Notes under the pieces: generated by a model | Database searches by the model: none | Seen by the model: the letters and a program-made list of their open reading frames with translations, nothing else | What the model was told of the DNA's origin: nothing | Translations under genes and position numbers: made by a program | In this document: one piece after another, positions 42,049-50,589 of the stretch | How positions within the stretch are numbered: the stretch's first letter is position 1 | Layout of the letters: every line of letters begins with the position of its first letter | Source: Ralstonia sp. 25mfcol4.1 | GTDB lineage: Bacteria > Pseudomonadota > Gammaproteobacteria > Burkholderiales > Burkholderiaceae | Length of the DNA: 64,000 nucleotides | Direction of reading: 5' to 3' | Assembly (NCBI RefSeq): GCF_900104095.1 | Contig: NZ_FNJO01000009.1 | Span: 219,594-283,593, forward strand

Positions 42049-42214
42049 GATGGGCTCGATCTGAAGGGTTGTCTGTTGCAGTATTTGGAACACGACAAAA
42101 GCCGGCCCGCCCCGGCGCACACCGGATGACCGGCGGCCTGGGCATTCCGGCATTGTTTCACAAAGCGGGATAACGGGCGGGGCCGCCGCCAAGCGGCCTT
42201 CGCGCGGCGACGCG

Positions 42215-43144
42215 TCAGATATCGTCGCTGCTGGCCCAGCCCTCGCGGGTGCCGACGTTGATGACCCGGTCGCCCTCGACGATGTCGCCGGCGCCCAGCG
42301 TCGGCAGCGCACGCAGCGCCGGGTACATGTCGGTGAAATCGGGGCGCGTGGCATCGAACAGCTGCTCGAAGCTGTCGATCACAAAGTACGTTTTCTGGAA
42401 CGTGTCGATGCGATAGCGGGTGCGCATGATCCGGTGCAGGTCGAAGCCGATGCGGTTCGGGCTGGCCGAATCGAGGCTGTAAACCGACTCGCCCTGGCTG
42501 GACAGGATGCCCGCGCCGAAGATGCGCAGGCCCTGCGGCGTGCGGATCAGGCCGAACTCCACCGTGTACCAGTACAGGCGCGCCAGCATGTCCAGCGCGC
42601 CCAGCCGCGCGGCCTTGAGCCCGCCCTTGCCGTACGCCTCCATATAGTCGGCAAAGACCGGGTTGATCAGCAGCGGCACGTGGCCGAACACGTCGTGGAA
42701 GCAGTCGGGCTCCTGCAGGTAGTCGAGCTGTTCCGGCTTGCGCATCCACCAGCTGGCCGGGAATCGCCGATTCGCCAGATGCTCGAAGAACACCTCGTCC
42801 GGCACCAGGCCGGGCACGGCCACCACCTGCCAGCCGGTGGCGCGCATCAGCATCTCGTTGAGCTGGTCGAACTCGGGCACGCGGTCGCGCTCCATGCCCA
42901 GCGTGGCCAGGCCCTGCAGGAATTCGTCGCAAACACGGCCCTGCAGCATCGACGCCTGGCGATCGTACAGCTTGCGCCATATCGCGTGGTCGGTGTCGGT
43001 ATAGCGATGCACCGGCTGGGCGATGGTGAAGTCGGGACGCAGTTCCTGGCCGGACAGCAGGCCGGCATCGAACTGTTCCTTGAGCTTGGCGGTCATCGTG
43101 CCGGCAAAGTTGCCGGCGTCGGGGGTGGCGGCCGAGGGCGTCAT
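42215..43144 (-). CDS. phhA: Phenylalanine 4-monooxygenase
   Basis: 309 residues of the bacterial aromatic amino acid hydroxylase family. The iron ligands lie in [15 protein letters not shown] (two His) with a Glu further on in [10 protein letters not shown]; the [16 protein letters not shown] and [11 protein letters not shown] blocks agree. It converts phenylalanine to tyrosine with tetrahydropterin and oxygen. Divergent from an Lrp/AsnC regulator, which probably controls it. Confidence 0.95.
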   Translation of the reverse strand: MTPSAATPDAGNFAGTMTAKLKEQFDAGLLSGQELRPDFTIAQPVHRYTDTDHAIWRKLYDRQASMLQGRVCDEFLQGLATLGMERDRVPEFDQLNEMLMRATGWQVVAVPGLVPDEVFFEHLANRRFPASWWMRKPEQLDYLQEPDCFHDVFGHVPLLINPVFADYMEAYGKGGLKAARLGALDMLARLYWYTVEFGLIRTPQGLRIFGAGILSSQGESVYSLDSASPNRIGFDLHRIMRTRYRIDTFQKTYFVIDSFEQLFDATRPDFTDMYPALRALPTLGAGDIVEGDRVINVGTREGWASSDDI

Positions 43145-43307
43145 GCGTTACGTCTCCAAACTTGTGGCTTGTATTCCGATCGGATGCGGAATTTATGCAT
43201 AGTCTATCGACCGGACTCCGCAAGATGGCCGCAAAATCGGCGATATCCACCATCGCAGTGCATATAATCCGCACATACACGAGGATCGATGCGGGATATC
43301 TGCGGAC
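43145..43307. promoter_or_regulatory. Divergent promoter region phhA / asnC-type regulator
   Basis: A TATAAT hexamer at 43263-43268 is a likely -10 element for the plus-strand regulator gene. The 163-base spacer between two divergent starts is where an Lrp-type protein would bind; no unambiguous operator was picked out. Confidence 0.45.
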
Positions 43308-43787
43308 ATGAACCAAGCCAACCTGGACCCCTATGACCTGGCCCTGCTGGCCGCCCTGCAGGCCGACGGCCGCTCCACCCATCAGCAACTGGCCGAGCGG
43401 GTACATCTGTCGGCCAGCCAGGTGGGCCGGCGGCTGGCCCGGCTGGAAGCCGACGGCGTGATCACGGGCTACCGGGTGAACCTGTCGCCCCAGGCGCTGG
43501 GGCTGGGCGTGATGGTCTTCATCAGCGTGAAGCTGGCGCACCATGGCGACACCATGGTCGAACGCTTCGCCGAGGAAATCCTGCTGCTGGAAGAGGTGCA
43601 GGAGTGCTATTCGGTCGCGGGCGAGGCCGATTACCTGATCCGCGTGGTGGTGGCCGACCTGCCCACGCTGGCCGATTTCACGATGAAGCGGCTGATGCGC
43701 GTGCCGGGCGTGGAGAGTGTGCGGTCGAACATCGTCCTGACGGCACTCAAGCGCGAGGGTCCGTTGCCACTGTCACATTTGCGCTAA
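43308..43787 (+). CDS. Lrp/AsnC family transcriptional regulator
   Basis: 159 residues: N-terminal helix-turn-helix (LDPYDLALLAALQADGRSTHQQLAERVHLSASQVGRRLARLEADGVI) and a C-terminal RAM ligand-binding domain (GVMVFISVKLAHHG, VQECYSVAGEADYLIRVVVADL). Likely senses an aromatic amino acid and regulates phhA-phhB, by position. Confidence 0.92.
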   Translation: MNQANLDPYDLALLAALQADGRSTHQQLAERVHLSASQVGRRLARLEADGVITGYRVNLSPQALGLGVMVFISVKLAHHGDTMVERFAEEILLLEEVQECYSVAGEADYLIRVVVADLPTLADFTMKRLMRVPGVESVRSNIVLTALKREGPLPLSHLR

Positions 43788-43878
43788 ACCACAAGGCCTT
43801 CTCCTGAAATGTGCAGAGGCTTGCGCTTGCCACCCGCGCATGTCACGCTCGCGCGGAGCCAATTCGGGAGAAGGCAGC

Positions 43879-46800
43879 ATGATCGGGAGGATCGCCACGG
43901 CGGCCGCGGCCACCGCAGCAGGTCTTGTATTCAGTGCGTTGACATGGGCGCCGGCCGCATCGGCCGCGCAGATCACGCGTTTCTCACCCGAAGGGGTGAA
44001 CCCGCAGGTGCGTCAGGTGGCCATCCGGTTCGACGAGCCGATGGTGCCGATGGGCGACCTCAAGGCTGCCGCGCCGGCATCGGTGTCGTGCGTGGGCGGC
44101 GTCGGCGGCAGCGGACGCTGGGTCAACGCCACGAACTGGGTCTACGACTTCGAGCGTGACCTGCCGCCCGGCGTGCGCTGCACCGTACAGATCACCCCGG
44201 CCCTCAAGAGCGTGGCCGGCAAGGCGTTCTCCGGCAAATCCGAGTACCGGTTTGAAACGGGCGGTCCGATCGTGATCGCCGCGCGCCCGTCCGGCGGCGA
44301 GGTCGAGGAAGACCAGGTCTTTGCGCTGCGCTTCAACGGCGCGGCCGCGGCGGGGTCGATCCGGTCCCATGCCTGGTGCCAGGCCGAGGGGCTGGGCGAA
44401 CGCATTCCCGTGCGGCTGCTGACTGGCAAGGAACGCGACAGCGTCATCGAGGCGCTGCACTGGAAGGAAGTGGTCAAGCGCGACGGCGATGCCGTGCATC
44501 TGCTGGCCTGCCAGCAGCGCCTGCCTGCCGGCGCACGCATGCAACTGGTGCTCGATGCGGGCATTGCCACGCCATCGGGCCTGGCCACCACGGCGGCCCG
44601 CCGCTTCGACTTCCACGTGCGCGACCCCTTTGCCGCGGGCTTTACCTGCGAGCGCGAGCGCGCCGAAGCGCCCTGCACGCCGCTGCGCCCGATGACCGTC
44701 ACGTTCACCGCGCCGATTTCGCGCAAGGCGGCCGAGGGCATCGTGATGAAGACGCCTTCCGGTCCGAAGACCCCGTCGTTCGATCCGGACGAGGCGCGCG
44801 ATGCGCCGGTATCCACGGTCACGTTCAAGGGCCCGTTCCCGGAAAAGGCCAGCCTGACGATCGAGGCGCCGAAGGATCTCAAGGACGAAAGCGGCCGTGC
44901 ACTCGCCAACGCCGACCTGTTCCCGATCAAGCTGACCACTGCGGCGCTGCCGCCGCTGGCCAAGTTCGCCGCCGCGCCGTTTGGCGTGGTCGAACGTTTT
45001 GCCGACCTGCCGCGCGGAAAATCGGCAAACGACTATCCGCCGCTGCTGCCCGTGACGCTGCGCAATGTCGAGGCCGATCTGCCCACCCTGGCCGTGCGCG
45101 CCGAGGCCGGCACCGTGGCGCGGCTCAAGGTCGATGACGACGGTGCCATCCTGCGCTGGTTCGGCATGGTCAAGCGCATGCACGAAAACAGCTGGACCCG
45201 CGAGCAGATCGCCGCCATCCGGGCCGGTCAGGCACCATATTCCGTCCAGAGCCCGCGCAACGCACCGTCGATCGAAACGCGCTCGGTGTCGCTGCTCGAG
45301 GGCGTAGCCGGCGCGAAGAAGCTGGCCATTCCGAAGTCCACCGACACCACGCCGCGCCCGTTCGAGGTGGTCGGCATTCCGTTGCCCGAACCCGGATTCC
45401 ACGTGGTGGAGATCGCCTCGCCGCTGCTGGGCGAGGCGCTGCTTGGCAAGAAGGCGCCGATGTACGTGCGTACGGCGGCGCTGGTCACCAACCTTGGCGT
45501 GCATTTCAAGCTGGCACGCGGCGAGGGCGACGGCGACATGAGCGGCCTGGCGTGGGTGACCACGCTCGATGACGGCAAGCCCGTGGCCAACGCCAGGGTG
45601 GCGGTGCGCAGCTGCGACGGCGAGCTGCTGGGGCAGGGCACCACCGACGCCACCGGCGTGGCGCGTTTCGCGAAGCTGGCCGACCGCCGCTACAAGGACT
45701 GCGCCAACGGCATGGACGGCTATTTCGTGTCGGCCCGCATCGCCGCCGACCATCCCCAGGCGCGCGGCAAGGCCGACATGGCCTTTGTCATGTCGGACTG
45801 GAATCGCGGCATCGAGACGTGGCGCTTCAACGTGCCCACCGATTTGAGCCCGAAGCAGACCGTGCGCGCTCACACCGTGTTCGACCGCACGCTGCTGCGC
45901 GCCGGCGAAACGGTGTCGATGAAGCACCTGATCCGCAACGAGACCGCGCAGGGCCTTGCGTTGCCGCAGGCCATGCCGGCGAAGCTGCTCATCACCCATG
46001 AAGGCAGCGGCCAGGAATACGAGATGCCGCTGACCTGGCGCACCACCGCCACGGGCGGACGGAGTGCCGAGAACGCGTTCCAGGTGCCCTCGTCGGCCAA
46101 GCTGGGCGTCTACGACGTGGCGCTGGTCTACGACAACGATCGCAGGCTCGATAGCGGCAGCTTCCGCGTCGAGGCGTTCCGGCTGCCGGTGCTGTCCGGC
46201 ACGTTGTCGGTGACCAGGGACCCCAAGGCCAAGGGCAATGCGCTGGTGGCGCCGGCCGAGGTGCCGGTGGGCGTGGAGATCCACTACCTCAACGGGGGCG
46301 GTGCGGCCGGGCTGCCGGTGCGCCTGTCCGCGCTGATGCGCAACAAGGCGGTGAGCTTCGCGGACTACGACGACTACGCATTCAACCCGCCGCGCGCGCA
46401 GCGGCAGAGCAGCAGTGGCGACGAGGAAGACGACCAGGACAGCGAAGGATCGCACGACGAATCCGAAAAGCTCGTGGCCGACAAGCTGCCGCTGACGCTG
46501 GACAAGGATGGCAACGGCAAGCTGACGGTGAAGAATCTGCCGAAGGTCGATGCCCCGCGCGACCTGGTGCTGGAGGCCGGCTTTGCCGACCCGAACGGCG
46601 AGATCCAGACGCTGCGCCAGACCGTGCCGCTGTGGCCGTCGGCCGTGGTGGTGGGCATTCGCGCCGCCAATTGGGCATCGGTCAGCCAGAAGCTGGCCGT
46701 GCACACCGTGGTGCTTGATACCCAGGGCAAGCCGATGGCCGAATCGCCTGTGCAGATCAAGGCACGCGCCCGCATCACCACGTCGGCGCGCAAGCGCGTG

Positions 46801-49800
46801 GTAGGTGGCTTCTACCGCTACGACAACCGCAGCGAGACCAGGGATCTCGGCGTGGTGTGCGATGTGCGCACCGATGCCCAGGGCCGTGCGCGCTGCGAGG
46901 TGGCACTGTCCCAGGCGGGTGAAGTGGAGCTGATCGCCAGTGCGCGCGATGCCGACGGCCGCTCGGCGCAAGCCGCCACCACGGTATGGGTCACGCGCCA
47001 GGGCGAACTCTGGTTCGGTGGCGAAAACCACGACCGCATGGACGTGCTGCCCGAAAAGAAGGCGTACGCACCCGGCGACACCGCCGTGTTCCAGGTGCGC
47101 ATGCCGTTCCGCCGCGCCACGGCGCTGGTAGCCGTGGAACGCGAGGGCATCCTCGATACGCAGGTGGTGGAGCTGAACGGCAGCGATCCGACGATCCGGC
47201 TCAAGGTCAAGCCGGAATGGGGGCCGAACGTCTACGTATCGGTGCTGAGCCTGCGTGGCCGCCTGCGCGAAGTGCCGTGGTACTCGTTCTTCCAATGGGG
47301 CTGGCGCCAGCCGCTGGACTGGTGGCACGCGTTCCGCAGCGAAGGGCGCGAGTACGTGGCGCCGTCGCCGCTGGTTGATCTGTCGAAGCCGGCGTTCCGG
47401 CTGGGACTGGCGCAGATCCGCGTTGGTAACGAGGCGTACCGGCTCGATGTGAGCGTGACACCGGACAAGGCGAGCTACCCGGTGCGCGGCAAGGCGCGCG
47501 TGACGGTGCAGGTCAGGCTGCCCGACGGCAAGCCCGCGGCCAATGGCGAGGTGGCGCTGGCCGCGGTGGATCAGGCGCTGCTGGAACTGATGCCGAACAC
47601 GAGCTGGAACCTGCTCGACGCGATGGTGCAGCCGCGCAGCTATGGCGTCGAAACGTCGACGGCCCAGATGGAAATCATCGGCCGCCGCCACTATGGTCGC
47701 AAGGCGGTGCCGGCGGGCGGTGGCGGGGGCAAGAGCCCCACGCGCGAGCTGTTCGACACGCTGCTGCTGTGGAATCCGCGCGTGCAGCTGGACGGTGAGG
47801 GCAAGGCCACGCTGGAGGTGCCGCTCAACGATTCGCTGACCAGCTTCCGCATCGTCGCCGTGGCCGACCTGGGCGTAAACCGCTTCGGCAGCGGCGGGGC
47901 CAGCATCGCCGCGACGCAGGACCTGCAGATGATCTCGGGCCTGCCGCTGCTGGTACGCGAGGACGACAAGTACCGCGCGATGTTCACGCTGCGCAATACT
48001 ACGCAGCGCGCGATGACCGTGGAAGCCACGGCACGCGCCACGCTGGTGGACGCGCAGACGCTGCCGGCGCAGACCATGCAGATTCCCGCCGGCGAGGCCC
48101 GCGAGATCGGCTGGGACATCACCGCGCCCGCGCTGCTGGCCTACAGCCGCAGCGGCACGATCCTGTGGGAGGTGGCAGCCGCCGAGAAGGGCACGGGCGG
48201 TGCCAGCGACAAGCTCAAGGTGTCGCAGCAGATCGTGCCGGCCGTGCCGGTCACGGTGCAGCAGGCGATGCTGGCGCAGCTGACGCCGGGCATGTCGGTA
48301 CCGGTGCAGGCGCCCGCCGGTGCGCTGGCCGGTCCGTCCGGCAGGCTGCGCGGTGGCATGCAGGTGACGATGCAGTCTTCGCTGGCTGGCGGCATGCCGG
48401 GCGTGCGGGAATGGTTCCGCAACTATCCGTTCAGCTGCCTGGAGCAGCGGTCGTCGAAATCGCTCGGGCTGGGCGATGCGGCGGCCTGGGATGCGCTGAT
48501 GGCGCAACTGCCCTCGTACCTCGACACGAACGGGCTGGCGTCGTACTTCCCGTTGCGCAGCGACAGCCAGTCGGGCAGCGAGGTGCTGACGGCCTACCTG
48601 CTGGCGATTGCCGACGAAGCGTCGCGAGCCGGGCTGCCGATGCGCATTCCCGACGCACAGCGCGACCAGATGGAGCGCGGCCTGATTGCTTTTGTCGAAG
48701 GGCGTATCGCGCCGCCGCGCTGGGCGCCGTCGTCGGCGACGATGGACCTGGACGTGCGCAAACTGGCCGCCATCGAGGCGCTGTCGCGCACGGGCAAGGC
48801 GCAGGGCCGCATGCTGGGATCGATCCAGATCCTGCCCGACCAGTGGCCGACGTCGGCGCTGATCGACTGGCTGGGCATCCTGTCGCGCGTGCAGGACATC
48901 CCCGAGCGCGACAAGCGCATTGCCGATGCCACGCAACTGCTGCGCAGCCGCCTGACGGTGCAGGGCACGCGCCTGGTGTTCTCGACCGAGCGCGCCGACA
49001 ACTGGTGGTGGCTGATGGCGGGTGGCGACGTCAACGCGGCGAAGCTGCTGGCGCTGGCGTCGCAACTGCCGGCGTGGAAGGACGACGTGCCACAGCTGGT
49101 CACTGGCCTGCTGGGCCGACAGACCCGTGGCGCGTGGTCGACCACCACTTCCAATGCCTGGGGCGTGATGGCGATCCGCCGCTATGCGCAGGTCTACGAG
49201 AAGACGCCGGTGGCGGGCAGTGCGCGTGCCACGCTTGGCGAGGTGTCGCGCACGTTCCACTGGGCCAGGGCGACGCAGCAGGACGGCGTGGCCAGCGGCA
49301 TGGTTGACCTGCCGTGGCCGGCGGCTGCCGCCAGCGCGCCGGTTGCGCTGCAGGTGGAGCAGCAGGGCACGGGCCGTCCGTGGGCCACGGTGCGTGCGCT
49401 GGCCGCCGTGCCGCTGCGCGAGCCGGTGGCGGCGGGCTATCGCATCCGCCGCAGCGTCACGCCGGTGGAGCAGGCCGTGGCGGGCAAGTGGTCGCGTGGC
49501 GACACCTATCGCGTCAAGCTCGACATCGACGCGCAGGCCGACATGACGTGGGTGGTGGTCAGCGATCCGGTGCCCACCGGCGCAACGATCCTGGGCAGCG
49601 GGCTGGGTCGCGATTCGGTGATCGCCACGCGCGACCAGAAATCGGCATGGTCCGACTTCACCGAGCGCACGCCCGAGGCCTATCGCGAGTACTTCAGCTA
49701 CGTGCCCAAGGGCGGGCTGTCGGTGGAGTACACGGTGCGGCTCAACAACGCGGGCGAGTTCGCGCTGCCGCCGACGCGTGTCGAGGCGATGTACGCCCCG

Positions 49801-49854
49801 GACGTGTTCGGTGAAACGCCCAACGCGAAGCTGACGGTCGGAGCGGCCAAGTGA
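43879..49854 (+). CDS. Bacterial alpha-2-macroglobulin (YfhM-like)
   Basis: 1,991 residues from the ATG at 43879, preceded by GGGAGAAGG. A Sec signal peptide (to about residue 35, ending ASAA) without lipobox cysteine, so it should be periplasmic and soluble, unlike the E. coli lipoprotein YfhM. The MG-domain repeats are followed by the thioester motif CLEQ at about residue 1520 in NYPFSCLEQRSSKSL and the alpha-alpha barrel after it. It traps proteases by covalent coupling. Next to pbpC, as in E. coli, where the pair is thought to protect and repair the damaged wall. A long open frame on the opposite strand is a codon-bias artefact. Confidence 0.93.
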   Translation: MIGRIATAAAATAAGLVFSALTWAPAASAAQITRFSPEGVNPQVRQVAIRFDEPMVPMGDLKAAAPASVSCVGGVGGSGRWVNATNWVYDFERDLPPGVRCTVQITPALKSVAGKAFSGKSEYRFETGGPIVIAARPSGGEVEEDQVFALRFNGAAAAGSIRSHAWCQAEGLGERIPVRLLTGKERDSVIEALHWKEVVKRDGDAVHLLACQQRLPAGARMQLVLDAGIATPSGLATTAARRFDFHVRDPFAAGFTCERERAEAPCTPLRPMTVTFTAPISRKAAEGIVMKTPSGPKTPSFDPDEARDAPVSTVTFKGPFPEKASLTIEAPKDLKDESGRALANADLFPIKLTTAALPPLAKFAAAPFGVVERFADLPRGKSANDYPPLLPVTLRNVEADLPTLAVRAEAGTVARLKVDDDGAILRWFGMVKRMHENSWTREQIAAIRAGQAPYSVQSPRNAPSIETRSVSLLEGVAGAKKLAIPKSTDTTPRPFEVVGIPLPEPGFHVVEIASPLLGEALLGKKAPMYVRTAALVTNLGVHFKLARGEGDGDMSGLAWVTTLDDGKPVANARVAVRSCDGELLGQGTTDATGVARFAKLADRRYKDCANGMDGYFVSARIAADHPQARGKADMAFVMSDWNRGIETWRFNVPTDLSPKQTVRAHTVFDRTLLRAGETVSMKHLIRNETAQGLALPQAMPAKLLITHEGSGQEYEMPLTWRTTATGGRSAENAFQVPSSAKLGVYDVALVYDNDRRLDSGSFRVEAFRLPVLSGTLSVTRDPKAKGNALVAPAEVPVGVEIHYLNGGGAAGLPVRLSALMRNKAVSFADYDDYAFNPPRAQRQSSSGDEEDDQDSEGSHDESEKLVADKLPLTLDKDGNGKLTVKNLPKVDAPRDLVLEAGFADPNGEIQTLRQTVPLWPSAVVVGIRAANWASVSQKLAVHTVVLDTQGKPMAESPVQIKARARITTSARKRVVGGFYRYDNRSETRDLGVVCDVRTDAQGRARCEVALSQAGEVELIASARDADGRSAQAATTVWVTRQGELWFGGENHDRMDVLPEKKAYAPGDTAVFQVRMPFRRATALVAVEREGILDTQVVELNGSDPTIRLKVKPEWGPNVYVSVLSLRGRLREVPWYSFFQWGWRQPLDWWHAFRSEGREYVAPSPLVDLSKPAFRLGLAQIRVGNEAYRLDVSVTPDKASYPVRGKARVTVQVRLPDGKPAANGEVALAAVDQALLELMPNTSWNLLDAMVQPRSYGVETSTAQMEIIGRRHYGRKAVPAGGGGGKSPTRELFDTLLLWNPRVQLDGEGKATLEVPLNDSLTSFRIVAVADLGVNRFGSGGASIAATQDLQMISGLPLLVREDDKYRAMFTLRNTTQRAMTVEATARATLVDAQTLPAQTMQIPAGEAREIGWDITAPALLAYSRSGTILWEVAAAEKGTGGASDKLKVSQQIVPAVPVTVQQAMLAQLTPGMSVPVQAPAGALAGPSGRLRGGMQVTMQSSLAGGMPGVREWFRNYPFSCLEQRSSKSLGLGDAAAWDALMAQLPSYLDTNGLASYFPLRSDSQSGSEVLTAYLLAIADEASRAGLPMRIPDAQRDQMERGLIAFVEGRIAPPRWAPSSATMDLDVRKLAAIEALSRTGKAQGRMLGSIQILPDQWPTSALIDWLGILSRVQDIPERDKRIADATQLLRSRLTVQGTRLVFSTERADNWWWLMAGGDVNAAKLLALASQLPAWKDDVPQLVTGLLGRQTRGAWSTTTSNAWGVMAIRRYAQVYEKTPVAGSARATLGEVSRTFHWARATQQDGVASGMVDLPWPAAAASAPVALQVEQQGTGRPWATVRALAAVPLREPVAAGYRIRRSVTPVEQAVAGKWSRGDTYRVKLDIDAQADMTWVVVSDPVPTGATILGSGLGRDSVIATRDQKSAWSDFTERTPEAYREYFSYVPKGGLSVEYTVRLNNAGEFALPPTRVEAMYAPDVFGETPNAKLTVGAAK

Positions 49855-50558
49855 GCTGGATCGCCATGCGGATGCCCCCACGCGTGCGCGAATGGTGGAT
49901 GGCCGGCGCGCTGGCCGGCATCACCTACGGTGTGCTGCTGTTCCAGGCGTCGCTGGAACTGCCGCCCAATACGCCGCTGACCGGCCAGATCGCGTACCAG
50001 CCTGTCTGGAAGACGGCGATGGTGCTGCTGCTGGCGCGGGCGGCTTGGTTCCATCGCCCGGCGGCGGAGCGGCGCTGGCTGGTGATCGCGCTGGTCTTCT
50101 CGGCCCTGGGCGATTTTCTGCTGGCGCTGCCCGGGCTTCGGGTCTCGTTCGTCGGTGGCCTGGGCGCCTTCCTGATGGCGCACCTGGCCTACCTGCGGCT
50201 GTTCGTGCCGCTGGGCGGCGACACGCGTCCGCAGCGGCTGGTGGGCTGCGGGCTGGTGCTGGGCGCGGCGGGTGCGTTGCTGGGACGCTTCTGGCCCAAC
50301 CTCGGACCGTTGATGTGGCCCGTGACCGTCTATGTCGGCGTGCTGGCCGCCATGGCGTGCGCGGCGCTGCTGGCGCGGCTGCCCACGCCGCTGACGGCGC
50401 TGGGGGCGCTGTTCTTTGTGATGTCGGACGCGTTGATCGGCACGGCGAAATTCCTGTCGCCGTTCGACACGTACCAGCTCGGCATCTGGTGGACCTACGC
50501 CATCGCGCAGCTGCTGCTGGTGGCCGGTGTGGTGGCGGGGCGCGACGCGCACGAATGA
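49851..50558 (+). CDS. Lysoplasmalogenase-like protein (YhhN/TMEM86 family)
   Basis: 235 residues, starting with a GTG that overlaps the stop of the macroglobulin gene (an ATG at 49866 is the alternative). About eight hydrophobic segments; family signatures KTAMVLLLARAAW, FSALGDFLLALPG with the conserved Gly-Asp, GLGAFLMAHLAYLRLF and GALFFVMSDALIGTAKF. Members hydrolyse the vinyl-ether bond of lysoplasmalogens or act on related lipids. Sits between macroglobulin and pbpC in one operon. Confidence 0.88.
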   Translation: MSWIAMRMPPRVREWWMAGALAGITYGVLLFQASLELPPNTPLTGQIAYQPVWKTAMVLLLARAAWFHRPAAERRWLVIALVFSALGDFLLALPGLRVSFVGGLGAFLMAHLAYLRLFVPLGGDTRPQRLVGCGLVLGAAGALLGRFWPNLGPLMWPVTVYVGVLAAMACAALLARLPTPLTALGALFFVMSDALIGTAKFLSPFDTYQLGIWWTYAIAQLLLVAGVVAGRDAHE

Positions 50559-50589
50559 GGCATCTGGTGCAGTCAAGGCAGGACGAAGC

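Noticed and set aside
43984..49881. Very long open frame (about 1,965 codons) on the strand opposite the macroglobulin gene
   Set aside because: It mirrors the codon bias of the plus-strand gene, is His/Arg/Gln-rich without any domain, and the plus strand has a clear signal peptide, MG repeats and CLEQ.
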